Counted from the stretch's first letter, positions 17,097 through 26,167 are shown. The stretch: DNA of 64,000 nt from Paenibacillus hamazuiensis (GCF_023276405.1 NZ_JALRMO010000001.1:7279501-7343500); one strand, 5' to 3'. The notes: a model not told the origin generated them from the sequence alone. A program made the numbers and translations.

Positions 17097-18251
17097 TCAC
17101 TTCGAGCGGTCGCGCCGGGTCATTTGCTGCCATACCGAACCTTCGGCTTCATGGCCGCCTTCGATGCGTTCCAGCGCCATTTTCACCTGCATGCGCACTT
17201 CAAATTCCGGATCGTCCTCGGCGGCCCGCAGGGCGGGGACGGCGCTTTCGTCGCCGACCTCGTACAAGAAGCGTGCGGCGCGCCAGCGCACAATTTTGCT
17301 GCGGTCGGCGAGCGCGCGGATCATCGCGGGGATGGCCGCCGGGTCGCCGAGATCGGACAACGTATCGCCGGCGGTTCGCCGTACCGCTACCGACTCGTCC
17401 TCGAGGGCGCGGTACAGGTAGGGCAGCGCCTCGGGGGACTTTAAGTCCCCGAGGTACACCGTCGCCAGCCGCCGAACGGACACGTTCTCGTCGGCGACAG
17501 CTTTGGCCAGCAGCGGCAGTTTATCCGCGCTCGGCCGCATTTGCTGCAGTGCCGCATAGCGCACCTTCCAATCGCCGCTCGCGAAGCGGGCCGCGACTTC
17601 GTCCGCGGACAGCTCGCGCCGCTCGGGCGGCGCAGCCGCCGGCTCCCCGGGCGCCATTGCCATGGCCGCCCGGACGAGCTCTTCCAGCCGCGGCTCGTCG
17701 TACGCGGCGTCGATTTCCTGCACGACGGCGTCCAGCACGTCGCGCAGCTCTCCATAGCGGACGCCGAGCTCCTCGAGCTGGCGCTCCTTGATCAAATTCG
17801 GCGCGGCCGCTGCAGCCCGGACCGCCGCCTCGTTGAAGCGCTCCGGCAGCGCCGCGCGGAGCTGCTCGGTGCCCGCGTTCACCCGCACCTGAAGCGGGAT
17901 GCCGCGGAACGTCTGAAGCAGCACCTTTACTTCGCCGTAAGGCGCTGCTTCAGACGCTGCGGCAGGCGGGGCGGCCTCCCCGTCCGCCGCAGCATCTCCG
18001 CCCAGCGCTTCGCGCACCTGGGCAAGAATCGCCTGCCAGTCGCCCTTCGGCTCCCGGTCTACGGCGATGAAATCGGCGGCGCGGTAAATGCTCTTCACGC
18101 CGGAAATAGCCAGCAGCCGCCGGATCGACTCCGGCGCGGCTGCCGCCGTCTCCGGCGTATAGGTGGCCCGCATGCCGTCCGGCAGCTTTTCGTCGACGTT
18201 GACTTTCATCGTATTCGGACTGGGCGTCGGTTCTATCGAAAGGATGTGCAT
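17097..18251 (-). CDS. cvfC: CvfC/YpgR family protein: NifU-N domain plus HEAT repeats
   Basis: A 384-residue protein. The ATG at 18251 has GAGGAGGG upstream, so the protein starts MHILSIEPTPSPNTMKVNVD. Residues 1-90 are a NifU/Nfu N-terminal domain, as in scaffold-type proteins. The middle (about 110-230) is Ala-rich and acidic. Residues about 240-370 form at least three HEAT/PBS-lyase-type repeats (VRYAALQQM, VRRLATVYLGDLKSPEALPY, VRRTAGDTLSDLGDPAAIPA, VRWRAARFLYEVGDESAVPA). This matches B. subtilis YpgR and S. aureus CvfC, conserved virulence factor C, whose molecular function is unknown. The repeats suggest a binding or scaffolding role. It is monocistronic. Confidence 0.85.
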   Translation of the reverse strand: MHILSIEPTPSPNTMKVNVDEKLPDGMRATYTPETAAAAPESIRRLLAISGVKSIYRAADFIAVDREPKGDWQAILAQVREALGGDAAADGEAAPPAAASEAAPYGEVKVLLQTFRGIPLQVRVNAGTEQLRAALPERFNEAAVRAAAAAPNLIKERQLEELGVRYGELRDVLDAVVQEIDAAYDEPRLEELVRAAMAMAPGEPAAAPPERRELSADEVAARFASGDWKVRYAALQQMRPSADKLPLLAKAVADENVSVRRLATVYLGDLKSPEALPYLYRALEDESVAVRRTAGDTLSDLGDPAAIPAMIRALADRSKIVRWRAARFLYEVGDESAVPALRAAEDDPEFEVRMQVKMALERIEGGHEAEGSVWQQMTRRDRSK

Positions 18252-18401
18252 GGTGGTACCCTCCTCGGCGATTGCTTCTGGGATTGCCTGAAAACCGCGA
18301 ACCGCATACAATCGGCAGGCGGATCAGCGGTTATTATTTCATTTTACCATTTCCCGGCATCGCTTAACAAAGGAGCGAAGCCTTTGGCTCTATAAATGAA
18401 A

Positions 18402-18431
18402 AACAACCAGCCTCTTCCTCCGCTGGTTGTT
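18402..18431 (-). terminator. Terminator for the guanylate-kinase-like gene
   Basis: AACAACCAGC (18402-18411) and GCTGGTTGTT (18422-18431) form a 10-bp stem. On the minus strand it is followed by TTTCATTTATA. Confidence 0.85.
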
Positions 18432-18475
18432 TGATTTGTATGTCCAATATGTGTCCTACGGCAGCTACAAGCGTT

Positions 18476-19063
18476 TTAATCCAGATCAAGCAGATTGCGG
18501 TTCAAATAGCTGTCCAACGTTTTCGTCAAATCAAAAATCGTATGCGCAAGATCGATATTTTCAAAGGCATGCTCGCATTCGGCACGATAAGCCATCTCCT
18601 CGTCAAAATGAGACATGTACCTCTCGATCATCAGCGCAGAGTCTCCGCGTTCCTTCTGCCTTTCCAGGATCGTTTCGCGATCGGCGTATACGCAGATGCG
18701 CACGACGTTGTCGCCATACAGGCGTTTCAAAATATCGGCGCCGTGCCGATTGAGCACAAGGTAAACCGCGCCGTTTTCCCTAAGCATGTCTTCCACGTCT
18801 TTGTCCTTGATGCCGTACATGTAGCCGTCGATTTCGATCACTTCCAAAAATTCGTTCCGGCGCACTGCTTCCACGAACTGTTCGCCGGAGATGAAATGAT
18901 AATCCTGCCCATTCACTTCAGCCGGACGGGGAGGTCTGGTCGTATACGAGAGTACCTGTTTAACGCCTAACGTATTTCCTGCCATATCGGCGACAGTTCT
19001 GCGGCCGGCCCCGTTCGGACCGGTAAAAACAAATATAGTCTCTTTGTCCTTCAGCTCGTACAT
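18476..19063 (-). CDS. Guanylate-kinase-like protein with altered P-loop
   Basis: A 195-residue protein with the complete guanylate kinase layout. The ATG at 19063 has AGGAGGG five bases upstream. The GMP-binding features are present: SYTTRPPRPAEVNGQDYHF near residue 40 and FLEVIEIDGYMYGI near 75. The P-loop, however, reads FTGPNGAGRRTV, with Arg where Walker A has its invariant Lys. The enzyme may therefore be weak, use another mode of phosphate binding, or act as a binding protein as in MAGUK-type GK domains. It stands alone, away from the usual gmk-rpoZ context, so it is probably a paralogue rather than the essential Gmk. Confidence 0.8.
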   Translation of the reverse strand: MYELKDKETIFVFTGPNGAGRRTVADMAGNTLGVKQVLSYTTRPPRPAEVNGQDYHFISGEQFVEAVRRNEFLEVIEIDGYMYGIKDKDVEDMLRENGAVYLVLNRHGADILKRLYGDNVVRICVYADRETILERQKERGDSALMIERYMSHFDEEMAYRAECEHAFENIDLAHTIFDLTKTLDSYLNRNLLDLD

Positions 19064-19351
19064 CGAATCCCTCCTATGGTTGAATAAGGATTTTGGAATG
19101 CCGGATAACATGCGACCTGTGACCGAAACAGCGGTTGGATGACGAGAAAAATCAAGGGGCGGCGGAGCGGGAAAGTTCACATAGGTCCGGAAAAGAGGTA
19201 AGCGTAACCAAAAGTGAAAAAATCGAACAGGCGTGCTGTGTCCGGAGCCTATATGAAGTATTTTACATGGTTTGCCGGAAGAGGTAAAGATAAGCTTTTG
19301 TATAAAAAGGGACGAACCCTTCGCGCAGCTAACACCCGTCATTATAACGAT

Positions 19352-19540
19352 AATAATCGTAAAAAATGGGATTATTTTTTACCGTTTCTACTTTGAGCGG
19401 CGGCATAATCCCAATTGCTTGTTTAATTACCGCGGGAAAACATCATTTCTCAAAGAATCGGCTGCGATAATGCCATTTTTTACGCTTATTTTTACTTATT
19501 GCGGATGAAAAGCCTCGGATAATACAAGCAACTGGGCTTA
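19352..19540. repeat. Four-unit 23-nt palindromic element, copy A
   Basis: The 560-bp gap 19064-19625 has no gene but holds this element. Four 23-nt units start at 19352, 19404, 19466 and 19518 (spacings 52, 62, 52). Unit 1 is inverted relative to unit 3 (two mismatches; CGTAAAAAATGG at 19357-19368 against CCATTTTTTACG at 19472-19483). Unit 2 is inverted relative to unit 4 (five mismatches, sharing TTGCTTGT and its complement). Units 3 and 4 end in GCTTAT or GCTTAC. The other copies are at 37546-37730 and 58001-58188. CCATTTTTTACGCTTAT (17 nt) is identical at 19472 and 58121. Confidence 0.8.
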
Positions 19541-19625
19541 CAGCGTTTTTGCTTCCAAAAGAAGCCGAAGGATCGCCCCGTACCGCAGCGATCGCAAGCG
19601 GCAATTGCGCCCTTCGGCGGCAAAC

Positions 19626-21140
19626 TTACCTTCTCCGTCCCCGGCCCCGCTCGGGTTTGGCTGCTCCGCCCCGGCCTGCGCCGTTGCCGCGTCCCGCGCG
19701 TGCATCCCGCGCTGCTGCGCCGTTGTCGCGTCCCGCGCGTGCATCCCGCGCTGCTGCGCCGTTGCCGCGTCCTGCGCGTGCATCCCGCGCTGCCGCGCCG
19801 TTGCCGCGTCCTGCGCGTGCATCCCGCGCTGCCGCGCCGCCTCCGCGTCCTGCGCGCGCATCCCGCGCTGCTGCGCCGGCCCCGCGTCCCGCGCCATCGA
19901 ACCGCGCTGCTCCGCGCCGGCCGTGCCCATTGCGCCCGCGCGCGCCAGCCGCGTCGCGGGCGCCCGTCCGGACACCTCCGCCCGGCTGCCTGCCGCGCTC
20001 CCGATCCGGCTCCGCCGGAGCGTCCTCCCCGTTCCAGCGGACTTTGTTCAGCTTCATTTTGATGCCTTTTTCAATCAAGTCCAAATACCGCTGTTCGCGG
20101 TCCGACATCAAAGTGACGGCAACGCCGGTCTCGCCGGCCCTGCCGGTACGCCCGATCCGATGAATGTAAGTTTCCGCATCGTGCGGAATGTCGTAGCTGT
20201 ACACGTGGGTAATGCCTTCCACGTCGAGCCCGCGCGCCGCGATATCGGTGGCGACGAGCAGTTGGATTTTCGCGTCGCGGAACCGCTTCATCACCTGCTC
20301 GCGTTTCGCCTGCGTCAGGTCGCCGTGCAGTTCATCCGCTTCGAAGCCGCGACGGATCAAGGTGCCGGTTAAAGCGGCCGCTTCCGCACGGGTGCGGCAA
20401 AACACCAGAGCCAAAAACGGATTGTGCCGCTCGATAAGCCCGCAGAGCGCTTCGGTTTTGGCCGCCTCGGGCGTGCGCACGACCATCTGCTCGATTTCCT
20501 CCAGCGTGACGCGTGTCCCGGGAATCAAAATCTCCCGCGGCTGCTTCATGTACCGCTTGGCCAGATTGCGTACCCCGGCCGGCATTGTGGCGGAGAACAG
20601 CATCGTCTGCCTGCGTCCGGACGTTGTTCCGATGATTTGTTCGACTTCGGCCATAAAACCCATGTGCAGCATTTGATCCGCCTCGTCGAGCACAAGGGCC
20701 GACAGCTTGCCGAAATGGACGGAGCCTCTTTTCAGATGGTCAAGCACTCTCCCGGGCGTGCCGACCACGATATGTATGGCGCCGGCCAGCTTGCGGATTT
20801 GCCGCTCGACATCCTGGCCTCCGTACGCGGCAAGCACCCCGGCACCCGCGACAGGGGCCAGCTTTTTCAATTCGTCCGTAATTTGAATGGCAAGCTCCCT
20901 TGTCGGTGTCAAAATCAGCGCTTGCACGTCCGGACGCGCAACGTCGATTCGTTCAAGAATCGGCAGCAAAAACGCAAGCGTTTTGCCAGTGCCCGTCTGC
21001 GCTTGAACGATAACGTCATGATTGCCCATGATGACCGGAATAGCCTGCTCTTGAACAGGCGTCGGCTCCGTGATGCCTTCGGCCTGCAGCGTCTGCGCGA
21101 AAGCGGTGCGAATGCCGAGCGATAAAAATTTTTGCTTCAT
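19626..21140 (-). CDS. DEAD-box RNA helicase with repetitive basic tail
   Basis: A 504-residue ATP-dependent RNA helicase, probably acting in ribosome assembly or RNA decay. The ATG at 21140 (MKQKFLSLGI) has GGGAGC upstream. Motifs: Q motif TEPTPVQEQAIP near 23, Walker A AQTGTGKT near 47, PTRELA, GG, TPGR, DEAD box VLDEADQM near 150, SAT, and motifs V-VI VATDIAARGLDVEG and HRIGRTGRAGETG near 320-345. After the conserved core (about 375 residues) comes a 130-residue tail dominated by Arg, Gly and Ala, including five 13-residue repeats of AAARDARAGRGNG type. RGG-like tails bind RNA non-specifically and can promote condensation. CshA-type helicases carry similar but usually non-tandem tails. Confidence 0.95.
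   Translation of the reverse strand: MKQKFLSLGIRTAFAQTLQAEGITEPTPVQEQAIPVIMGNHDVIVQAQTGTGKTLAFLLPILERIDVARPDVQALILTPTRELAIQITDELKKLAPVAGAGVLAAYGGQDVERQIRKLAGAIHIVVGTPGRVLDHLKRGSVHFGKLSALVLDEADQMLHMGFMAEVEQIIGTTSGRRQTMLFSATMPAGVRNLAKRYMKQPREILIPGTRVTLEEIEQMVVRTPEAAKTEALCGLIERHNPFLALVFCRTRAEAAALTGTLIRRGFEADELHGDLTQAKREQVMKRFRDAKIQLLVATDIAARGLDVEGITHVYSYDIPHDAETYIHRIGRTGRAGETGVAVTLMSDREQRYLDLIEKGIKMKLNKVRWNGEDAPAEPDRERGRQPGGGVRTGARDAAGARGRNGHGRRGAARFDGAGRGAGAAARDARAGRGGGAAARDARAGRGNGAAARDARAGRGNGAAARDARAGRDNGAAARDARAGRGNGAGRGGAAKPERGRGRRR
19681..19875 (-). repeat. Five 39-bp tandem repeats inside the DEAD-box gene
   Basis: Five 39-bp units at 19681, 19720, 19759, 19798 and 19837 encode 13-residue repeats (AAARDARAGR, then G/D, G/N, G). 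Units differ by only a few bases, so the tract can expand or contract in frame. Further degenerate copies continue to about 19930. Confidence 0.9.
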
Positions 21141-21288
21141 ATTATATAGCTCCCATGTTTGATCTTTCTGACTGAAGGTAACTTTCATTTTACAGGATCG
21201 CGCGAAAAAAAGACAGGCGCGAGGGACCGGGTCCGATCTCCGTACGCCTGCGTCGTTCGGCTTAAGCCGTTAGGCCAAGCCGCAAAAC

Positions 21289-22023
21289 CTAGTGCTCGTT
21301 TTCCGGTATGGTCGGCGCCGTTCCGAAAATTTTCGTCACCGTCGCATTAAACTCCGGCAAATAACCCTGCAGTGAATTGCCTTTCCATGCTTCCTGCGCA
21401 TATCTCGTCATCTGGTTAAGGAAATCGCGGTTGGCCGAAATATACACGTCATGGACGGTCGGCTGTGCCGAGCGGATTTTCTCGGCTATTTTTTGCTTGA
21501 AGTTATGTGTCAAAAATTCGTGGTGCTGCACCGTTTCGTAGCTGTTCGCGCCGGGATTGATCTGGTTCGGATCGTAGCTGTCCCTTAGCGGATCGTTTGC
21601 ATTGTACAGCCCTCTGACGATACCGGCGTTGTTCGTTTCACCCGAGTATCCGCCCTGCTTCCCTGATGCGGGGTTTTTGGGGGTGTAGCCGTAAGTTCCG
21701 CTGGCCGTATCGTCGATCATCAGCGCGACGAAGGCAATGTTGTCCGCCAGCATGACGATGCTGGAATTGACGCCGTTTAAGGCTTGAACCTGATCGGACA
21801 AAAACTGGCTCATCTCCAGCTTGCTGTAGTTATGAATGACCGGGGAATATTGCTGCTGGGTTTGGTAAGCCCGGGAGGAATTTTGGACGGTATCGTCTTT
21901 TTTGCTGCCGTAATTATCGGCGCTCAGACCGTCTTTGGTCGGGAAGCAGCCAGACAATGCGGCGAGCATGGCGAGACATAATCCGGCAGTCGCTAAGCGC
22001 AATCCGCTTTGAGTGAAACGCAT
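21289..22023 (-). CDS. YhcN/YlaJ family sporulation lipoprotein
   Basis: A 244-residue lipoprotein. The ATG at 22023 has AGGAGGG upstream. Residues 1-27 are a lipoprotein signal (MRFTQSGLRLATAGLCLAML) ending in the lipobox LSGC. The mature part has a Ser/Gln/Tyr-rich spacer and then the YhcN/YlaJ-type domain (ADNIAFVALMIDD near 95; KQKIAEKIRSAQPTVHDVYISA near 180). YhcN/YlaJ proteins are spore inner-membrane lipoproteins of endospore formers, and some family members support germination or outgrowth. It lies 148 bases upstream of the DEAD-box start, on the same strand, and could be cotranscribed with it. Confidence 0.85.
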   Translation of the reverse strand: MRFTQSGLRLATAGLCLAMLAALSGCFPTKDGLSADNYGSKKDDTVQNSSRAYQTQQQYSPVIHNYSKLEMSQFLSDQVQALNGVNSSIVMLADNIAFVALMIDDTASGTYGYTPKNPASGKQGGYSGETNNAGIVRGLYNANDPLRDSYDPNQINPGANSYETVQHHEFLTHNFKQKIAEKIRSAQPTVHDVYISANRDFLNQMTRYAQEAWKGNSLQGYLPEFNATVTKIFGTAPTIPENEH

Positions 22024-22240
22024 AAGGACCCTCCTTTTAGACAGGCGCTGACGTGAACTTTTCCGCGTTATTCGTTAGGATTGTTTTTTCAGAGAGGGAT
22101 TATGCATGCCCGGGGTTGTCCAAACGGTGCATAAAAAGGCATTTATATGGAAATAACCTTGATAGGTTCTTTCCGCTGCAATGAGAAAAATCACGCAGAA
22201 ATGCGGGATTGAGAACAATTTGTGAACTTTCCCAGATTCA

Positions 22241-22269
22241 TTGACAAACGGAATGACCGAATTTATAGT
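22241..22269 (+). promoter_or_regulatory. SigmaA promoter of the ctaCDEF operon
   Basis: TTGACA (22241-22246), a 17-bp spacer and TATAGT (22264-22269) form a near-consensus promoter 74 bases before the ctaC start. It lies in the 319-bp gap between the divergent lipoprotein gene and ctaC, otherwise without features. A second TTGACA at about 22290 has no matching -10. Confidence 0.8.
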
Positions 22270-22342
22270 TAATATGGTGATTAGGTTCATTGACAAGATA
22301 TGACCTTTTTGTTCGAAAAATATCAGGTCTGTAAGGTGGGGT

Positions 22343-23356
22343 ATGAGAATGAGTCGTTGGCAAAAATTATGGCGTTTCATCCCGCTGTTTTCGGTGATGA
22401 TGTTCCTTTTGACAGGGTGTGGAGACGATACGCTATCCACCTTGAAGCCGAGAGGACCCGTCGCTCGGGATCAGCTGTTTTTGATGAAGCTTTCCTTGGG
22501 TATCATGATTCTTGTGGTACTCGTCGTGTTCGTGATCTACATATACGTCTTGCTCCGGTATCGCAAAAAGAAAGGCGACAACACGGTCCCGAAGCAGGTC
22601 GAAGGCAGTCATGTACTGGAAATTATATGGACGGTTATTCCGATCGTGCTGCTTGTCGTGCTGGCCGTTCCAACGGTTGCTTATACATTCAAGCTGTCTG
22701 AAAACCCGAAAAACGACAAGGATGCCGTTCATGTCAAAGTAACGGCACATGCGTTCTGGTGGCAATTCGAGTACCCGGATCTCGGCATCGCAACCGCTCA
22801 GGATCTGGTTATCCCGAAAGGCAAAAAAATTGCGTTTGAGCTTACTTCCGCCGACGTGCTTCACTCGTTCTGGGTGCCCTCCCTGGGCGGCAAGATCGAC
22901 ACGAACCCGGGAAGCAACACGAACGTGCTTTACCTGCAAGCGGACGAAGTGGACGTGTTTAAAGGCAAGTGTGCCGAGCTTTGCGGCGCTTCTCACGCCT
23001 TGATGGATTTTAAAGTGATCTCGATGGAACAATCCGACTTTGACAAATGGGTCAACAAAATGAAAACGCCAATCACGGTGCCTGCCGAAGCGAAGCAAGG
23101 CGAGCAGCTGTTCAAGGACAACTGCATGGCTTGTCACGCTGTAACTCCGACAGGGCTCGGCGCAGGACCTAACTTGAACGGATTCGCTTCCCGCACGATG
23201 GTGGCCGGCATCTTGCCGCATACGGACGAAAGCCTGCAAAAATGGATTAAGGATCCGCAATCGCAAAAGCCGGGCAATAAAATGCCTTCTTTCGGCGCTA
23301 CGCTTAAGGACGATCAAATCAATTCCATTATCAAATACCTGGATACGCTCAAGTAA
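22343..23356 (+). CDS. ctaC: Cytochrome c oxidase subunit II (caa3 type)
   Basis: A 337-residue subunit II with fused cytochrome c. The ATG at 22343 or the one at 22349 could start; AAGGTGGGG favours the latter slightly. The N-terminus is a lipoprotein signal ending MFLLTGC, followed by two membrane helices (residues about 45-70 and 90-112). The CuA domain has HAFWWQFEYP and the metal-binding CAELCGASHALM. The C-terminal c-type domain has the haem site CMACH and axial Met in GNKMPSF. It receives electrons from cytochrome c equivalents on the outer face and passes them to subunit I. First gene of ctaCDEF. Confidence 0.97.
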   Translation: MRMSRWQKLWRFIPLFSVMMFLLTGCGDDTLSTLKPRGPVARDQLFLMKLSLGIMILVVLVVFVIYIYVLLRYRKKKGDNTVPKQVEGSHVLEIIWTVIPIVLLVVLAVPTVAYTFKLSENPKNDKDAVHVKVTAHAFWWQFEYPDLGIATAQDLVIPKGKKIAFELTSADVLHSFWVPSLGGKIDTNPGSNTNVLYLQADEVDVFKGKCAELCGASHALMDFKVISMEQSDFDKWVNKMKTPITVPAEAKQGEQLFKDNCMACHAVTPTGLGAGPNLNGFASRTMVAGILPHTDESLQKWIKDPQSQKPGNKMPSFGATLKDDQINSIIKYLDTLK

Positions 23357-23386
23357 CGGCCATTTCGGAAAAAGGAGGTAAACACG

Positions 23387-25237
23387 TTGGCACACTCACA
23401 CACTGTAAAACGATACACCGGGCTCATGGATTGGTTGACCACCGTAGACCATAAGAAAATCGCCATCCTGTACTTGGTGGCAGGGGGGATTTTCTTCCTG
23501 TTTGGCGGTCTGGAAGCGATTCTGATCCGGATTCAATTGATGTATCCCGACCAGCACATTTTCGTCGGCGATACGTTTAACCAGCTTACAACGATGCACG
23601 GTACTACGATGATTTTTCTGGCCGCGATGCCGCTGATCTTCGCTTTTATGAATGCGGTTGTTCCGCTTCAGATCGGTGCGCGCGACGTTGCGTTTCCTTT
23701 TGTAAACGCACTGGGATTTTGGCTCTTTTTCTTCGGCGGCGTGCTGCTGAATACAAGCTGGTTTCTCGGAGGCGCACCTGCGGCGGGCTGGACGGCTTAT
23801 TCCCCGCTGGCGTCGCTGCAGGATCCGAACAGCACGTTCCATGGCGTTGACTTCTATGTAATCGGTCTGCAGATTGCCGGTCTCGGTACGCTGATCGGCG
23901 GTATCAACTTCCTGGTTACGATCATCAACATGCGCGCTCCGGGCATGACATATATGAGAATGCCGATGTTCACCTGGGCTTCTTTTATCACATCCGGACT
24001 TATCTTGTTCGCGTTCCCGGTCATTACCGTCGGTCTTGTCGAGTTGACGTTCGACCGCATCTTCGGCGGAGCGTTCTTCGATGTAAGCCGCGGCGGTAAC
24101 CCGATGCTTTGGCAGCATTTGTTCTGGATCTTCGGTCACCCCGAAGTATACATCCTGATTTTGCCGGCGTTCGGCATTATCTCCGACGTGGTGAGCACGT
24201 TCTCGAGCAAGCGTCTGTTCGGCTACAGCTCGATGGTATTTGCAACGGCGCTGATCGGGTTCCTTGGCTTCATGGTTTGGGTTCACCATATGTTTACGGA
24301 CGGTATCGGTCCTGTCGCCAACTCGATTTTCGGTATCGCCACGATGGCGATCGCCGTACCGACAGGGGTTAAAATCTTTAACTGGCTGTTTACGATGTGG
24401 GGCGGACAAATTCGGTTCGTTACTGCGAATCTGTGGGGCAGCGCCTTCATCCCGACGTTCGTTATGGGCGGTACGACAGGTGTAATGCTTGCGGTTCCGG
24501 CAGCGGACTTCCAATATCACGATTCCTATTTCGTTGTCGCTCACTTCCACTACGTTATCGTCGGCGGTCTCGTATTCGGCTTGTTCGCCGGTATGTACTA
24601 CTGGTGGCCGAAAATGTTCGGCCGCATGCTGAGCGAAACTTTGGGCAAATGGCATTTCTGGTTGTTCTTTATCGGCTTCCACCTGACTTTCTTTCCTCAG
24701 CACTTCCTCGGACTTATGGGGATGCCGAGAAGGGTATTTACTTACCTGCCGGGTCAAGATCTGGACGTAGGCAACTTTATCAGTACGATCGGCGCCTTCG
24801 GAATGGGACTCGGTACGATCGTGTTCTTGATCAACATCATCGCCACATCGGCGAAGCCGCAAAACGCTCCGGCCGACCCGTGGGATGCGCGTACTCTGGA
24901 GTGGACGATTCCGTCGCCGCCGCCGGAATACAACTTTAAGCAAACTCCGCTTGTTCGCGGACTGGATGCATTCTTCAAGGAAAAAATGGCCGGCAACAAA
25001 GAGATGACGCCGGCTGAGCCGATCGGCCCGATTCATATGCCGTCGCCATCGATTTTGCCGTTTGTGTTCTCGGTCGGATTCTTTATCGCGGGTTACGGTT
25101 TCATGTATCACCACTACGTCGTTGCGATCGGCGGCATGGCCCTATTGTTCCTGTCCATGTTCCTGAGATCGGTGTACGACGACCACGGTTTCCATATCGA
25201 ACCGGAGGAGCTCGAAGACAAGGGGGTTAAATCCTAA
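23387..25237 (+). CDS. ctaD: Cytochrome c oxidase subunit I (caa3 type)
   Basis: A 616-residue catalytic subunit I. It starts at TTG 23387, set by AAAGGAGGT. Haem and copper ligands are visible: low-spin haem His in MHGTTMIFLAAMP, the Cu-B His and cross-linked Tyr in GHPEVYILILPAFG, the two His of VWVHHMFTDG, and HDSYFVVAHFHYVIVGG for high-spin haem and the second low-spin ligand. It has at least 12 membrane helices plus an extended C-terminus with two more, typical of Bacillus caa3 enzymes. It reduces oxygen to water with proton pumping. Its stop overlaps the ctaE start. Confidence 0.98.
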   Translation: MAHSHTVKRYTGLMDWLTTVDHKKIAILYLVAGGIFFLFGGLEAILIRIQLMYPDQHIFVGDTFNQLTTMHGTTMIFLAAMPLIFAFMNAVVPLQIGARDVAFPFVNALGFWLFFFGGVLLNTSWFLGGAPAAGWTAYSPLASLQDPNSTFHGVDFYVIGLQIAGLGTLIGGINFLVTIINMRAPGMTYMRMPMFTWASFITSGLILFAFPVITVGLVELTFDRIFGGAFFDVSRGGNPMLWQHLFWIFGHPEVYILILPAFGIISDVVSTFSSKRLFGYSSMVFATALIGFLGFMVWVHHMFTDGIGPVANSIFGIATMAIAVPTGVKIFNWLFTMWGGQIRFVTANLWGSAFIPTFVMGGTTGVMLAVPAADFQYHDSYFVVAHFHYVIVGGLVFGLFAGMYYWWPKMFGRMLSETLGKWHFWLFFIGFHLTFFPQHFLGLMGMPRRVFTYLPGQDLDVGNFISTIGAFGMGLGTIVFLINIIATSAKPQNAPADPWDARTLEWTIPSPPPEYNFKQTPLVRGLDAFFKEKMAGNKEMTPAEPIGPIHMPSPSILPFVFSVGFFIAGYGFMYHHYVVAIGGMALLFLSMFLRSVYDDHGFHIEPEELEDKGVKS

Positions 25238-25851
25238 TGGCACAAGCACATCACGGTGCGCTCCCGCATCATCCGGAGACGGCAACACTTGAAGGAAAAA
25301 ACAAAGTAACCGGCTTCTGGTTGTTCCTTGGCGGCGAATGCGTTTTGTTCGGATGTTTGTTCGCTTCGTTTATCGCACTTCGCAATCAGGTGCCGGAAGG
25401 CCCGACAGCTCAAGAGCTGTTTGAAATCGGTACGGTCGCATGGTCGACATTCATTTTGCTCACGAGTTCCTTGACCAGCGTGTTTGGAACAATGGCGCTG
25501 CACAAAGGAAATCTGAAGTCCTTGAATATGTGGATGATCATCACGGTGCTTCTGGGCCTCGCTTTCTTGGTACTCGAAGTTGAAGAGTTTATCACGTACG
25601 TGCATGAAGGACATAAGTTTACAAGCAGCGCTTTCGCTACTTCTTTTTATACGTTGGTCGGCTTCCACGGAGGCCACGTCTTGTTCGGGGTTTTATGGAT
25701 TTCGCTGCTCATTATTCAAAGCTTCAAAAAAGGTTTGACTCTCGTTACCGCTCCCAAATACTATGTTGCCGGGCTGTACTGGCACTTTATCGACGTAGTA
25801 TGGGTGTTCATCTTTACGGTTGTTTATCTTATGGGGAAGGTGGGGCACTGA
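25237..25851 (+). CDS. ctaE: Cytochrome c oxidase subunit III
   Basis: A 204-residue subunit III with five membrane helices. The ATG at 25237 shares its A with the ctaD stop, indicating translational coupling. Family landmarks: NKVTGFWLFLGGECVLFGCL near residue 20, TFILLTSSLTS near 70, TLVGFHGGHVLFGVLW near 135 and YWHFIDVVWVFIFTVVYL at the end. It stabilises subunit I and its proton uptake path. The high similarity of pattern and the operon order leave no serious alternative. Confidence 0.97.
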   Translation: MAQAHHGALPHHPETATLEGKNKVTGFWLFLGGECVLFGCLFASFIALRNQVPEGPTAQELFEIGTVAWSTFILLTSSLTSVFGTMALHKGNLKSLNMWMIITVLLGLAFLVLEVEEFITYVHEGHKFTSSAFATSFYTLVGFHGGHVLFGVLWISLLIIQSFKKGLTLVTAPKYYVAGLYWHFIDVVWVFIFTVVYLMGKVGH

Positions 25852-25852
25852 G

Positions 25853-26167
25853 ATGGCGAGCCAGCAGCATACAAGCGTTGACGGGCAGAGACATCATGAA
25901 GAAGGCCCGCGCAACCATTATTTAACGTACATCGTATCGATCGTGCTGACGATGCTCGCTTTTGCCGCCGTATTGTACGGCGGTTTGGACAAAGCGTTCA
26001 TCTACTGGTTTATGACCGGTCTTGCGATCATCCAGGCTTTGTTCCAATTGTTCTACTGGATGCACATGAAGGATAAAGGGCATGGGTATGCCATCATTGG
26101 CATCGCAGCAGGATTTTTTATCGCGCTCACTGCTGTGGCTATGGCCGTTTGGTGGTTATGGTGGTAA
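25853..26167 (+). CDS. ctaF: Cytochrome c oxidase subunit IV (CtaF)
   Basis: A 104-residue small subunit with three membrane helices after a His-rich hydrophilic N-terminus (ASQQHTSVDGQRHHEEGP). The ATG at 25853 lies two bases after the ctaE stop with GAAGGTGGGG upstream. LFQLFYWMHMKDKGHGYA near residue 65 is typical of COX4-pro family proteins in Bacillales. It closes the structural operon and is followed by a terminator. Confidence 0.95.
   Translation: MASQQHTSVDGQRHHEEGPRNHYLTYIVSIVLTMLAFAAVLYGGLDKAFIYWFMTGLAIIQALFQLFYWMHMKDKGHGYAIIGIAAGFFIALTAVAMAVWWLWW

Noticed and set aside
19681-19875. Regular 39-bp repeats considered as a CRISPR array
   Set aside because: No spacers: the units are contiguous, in frame and code the tail of the DEAD-box protein.
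22284-22310. Second TTGACA before ctaC as an additional promoter
   Set aside because: No acceptable -10 at 16-18 bp; the promoter at 22241-22269 is far better.
23396-25114. Long minus-strand frame opposite ctaD
   Set aside because: Shadow of the oxidase gene; composition rich in Arg, His and Gln with no domain.
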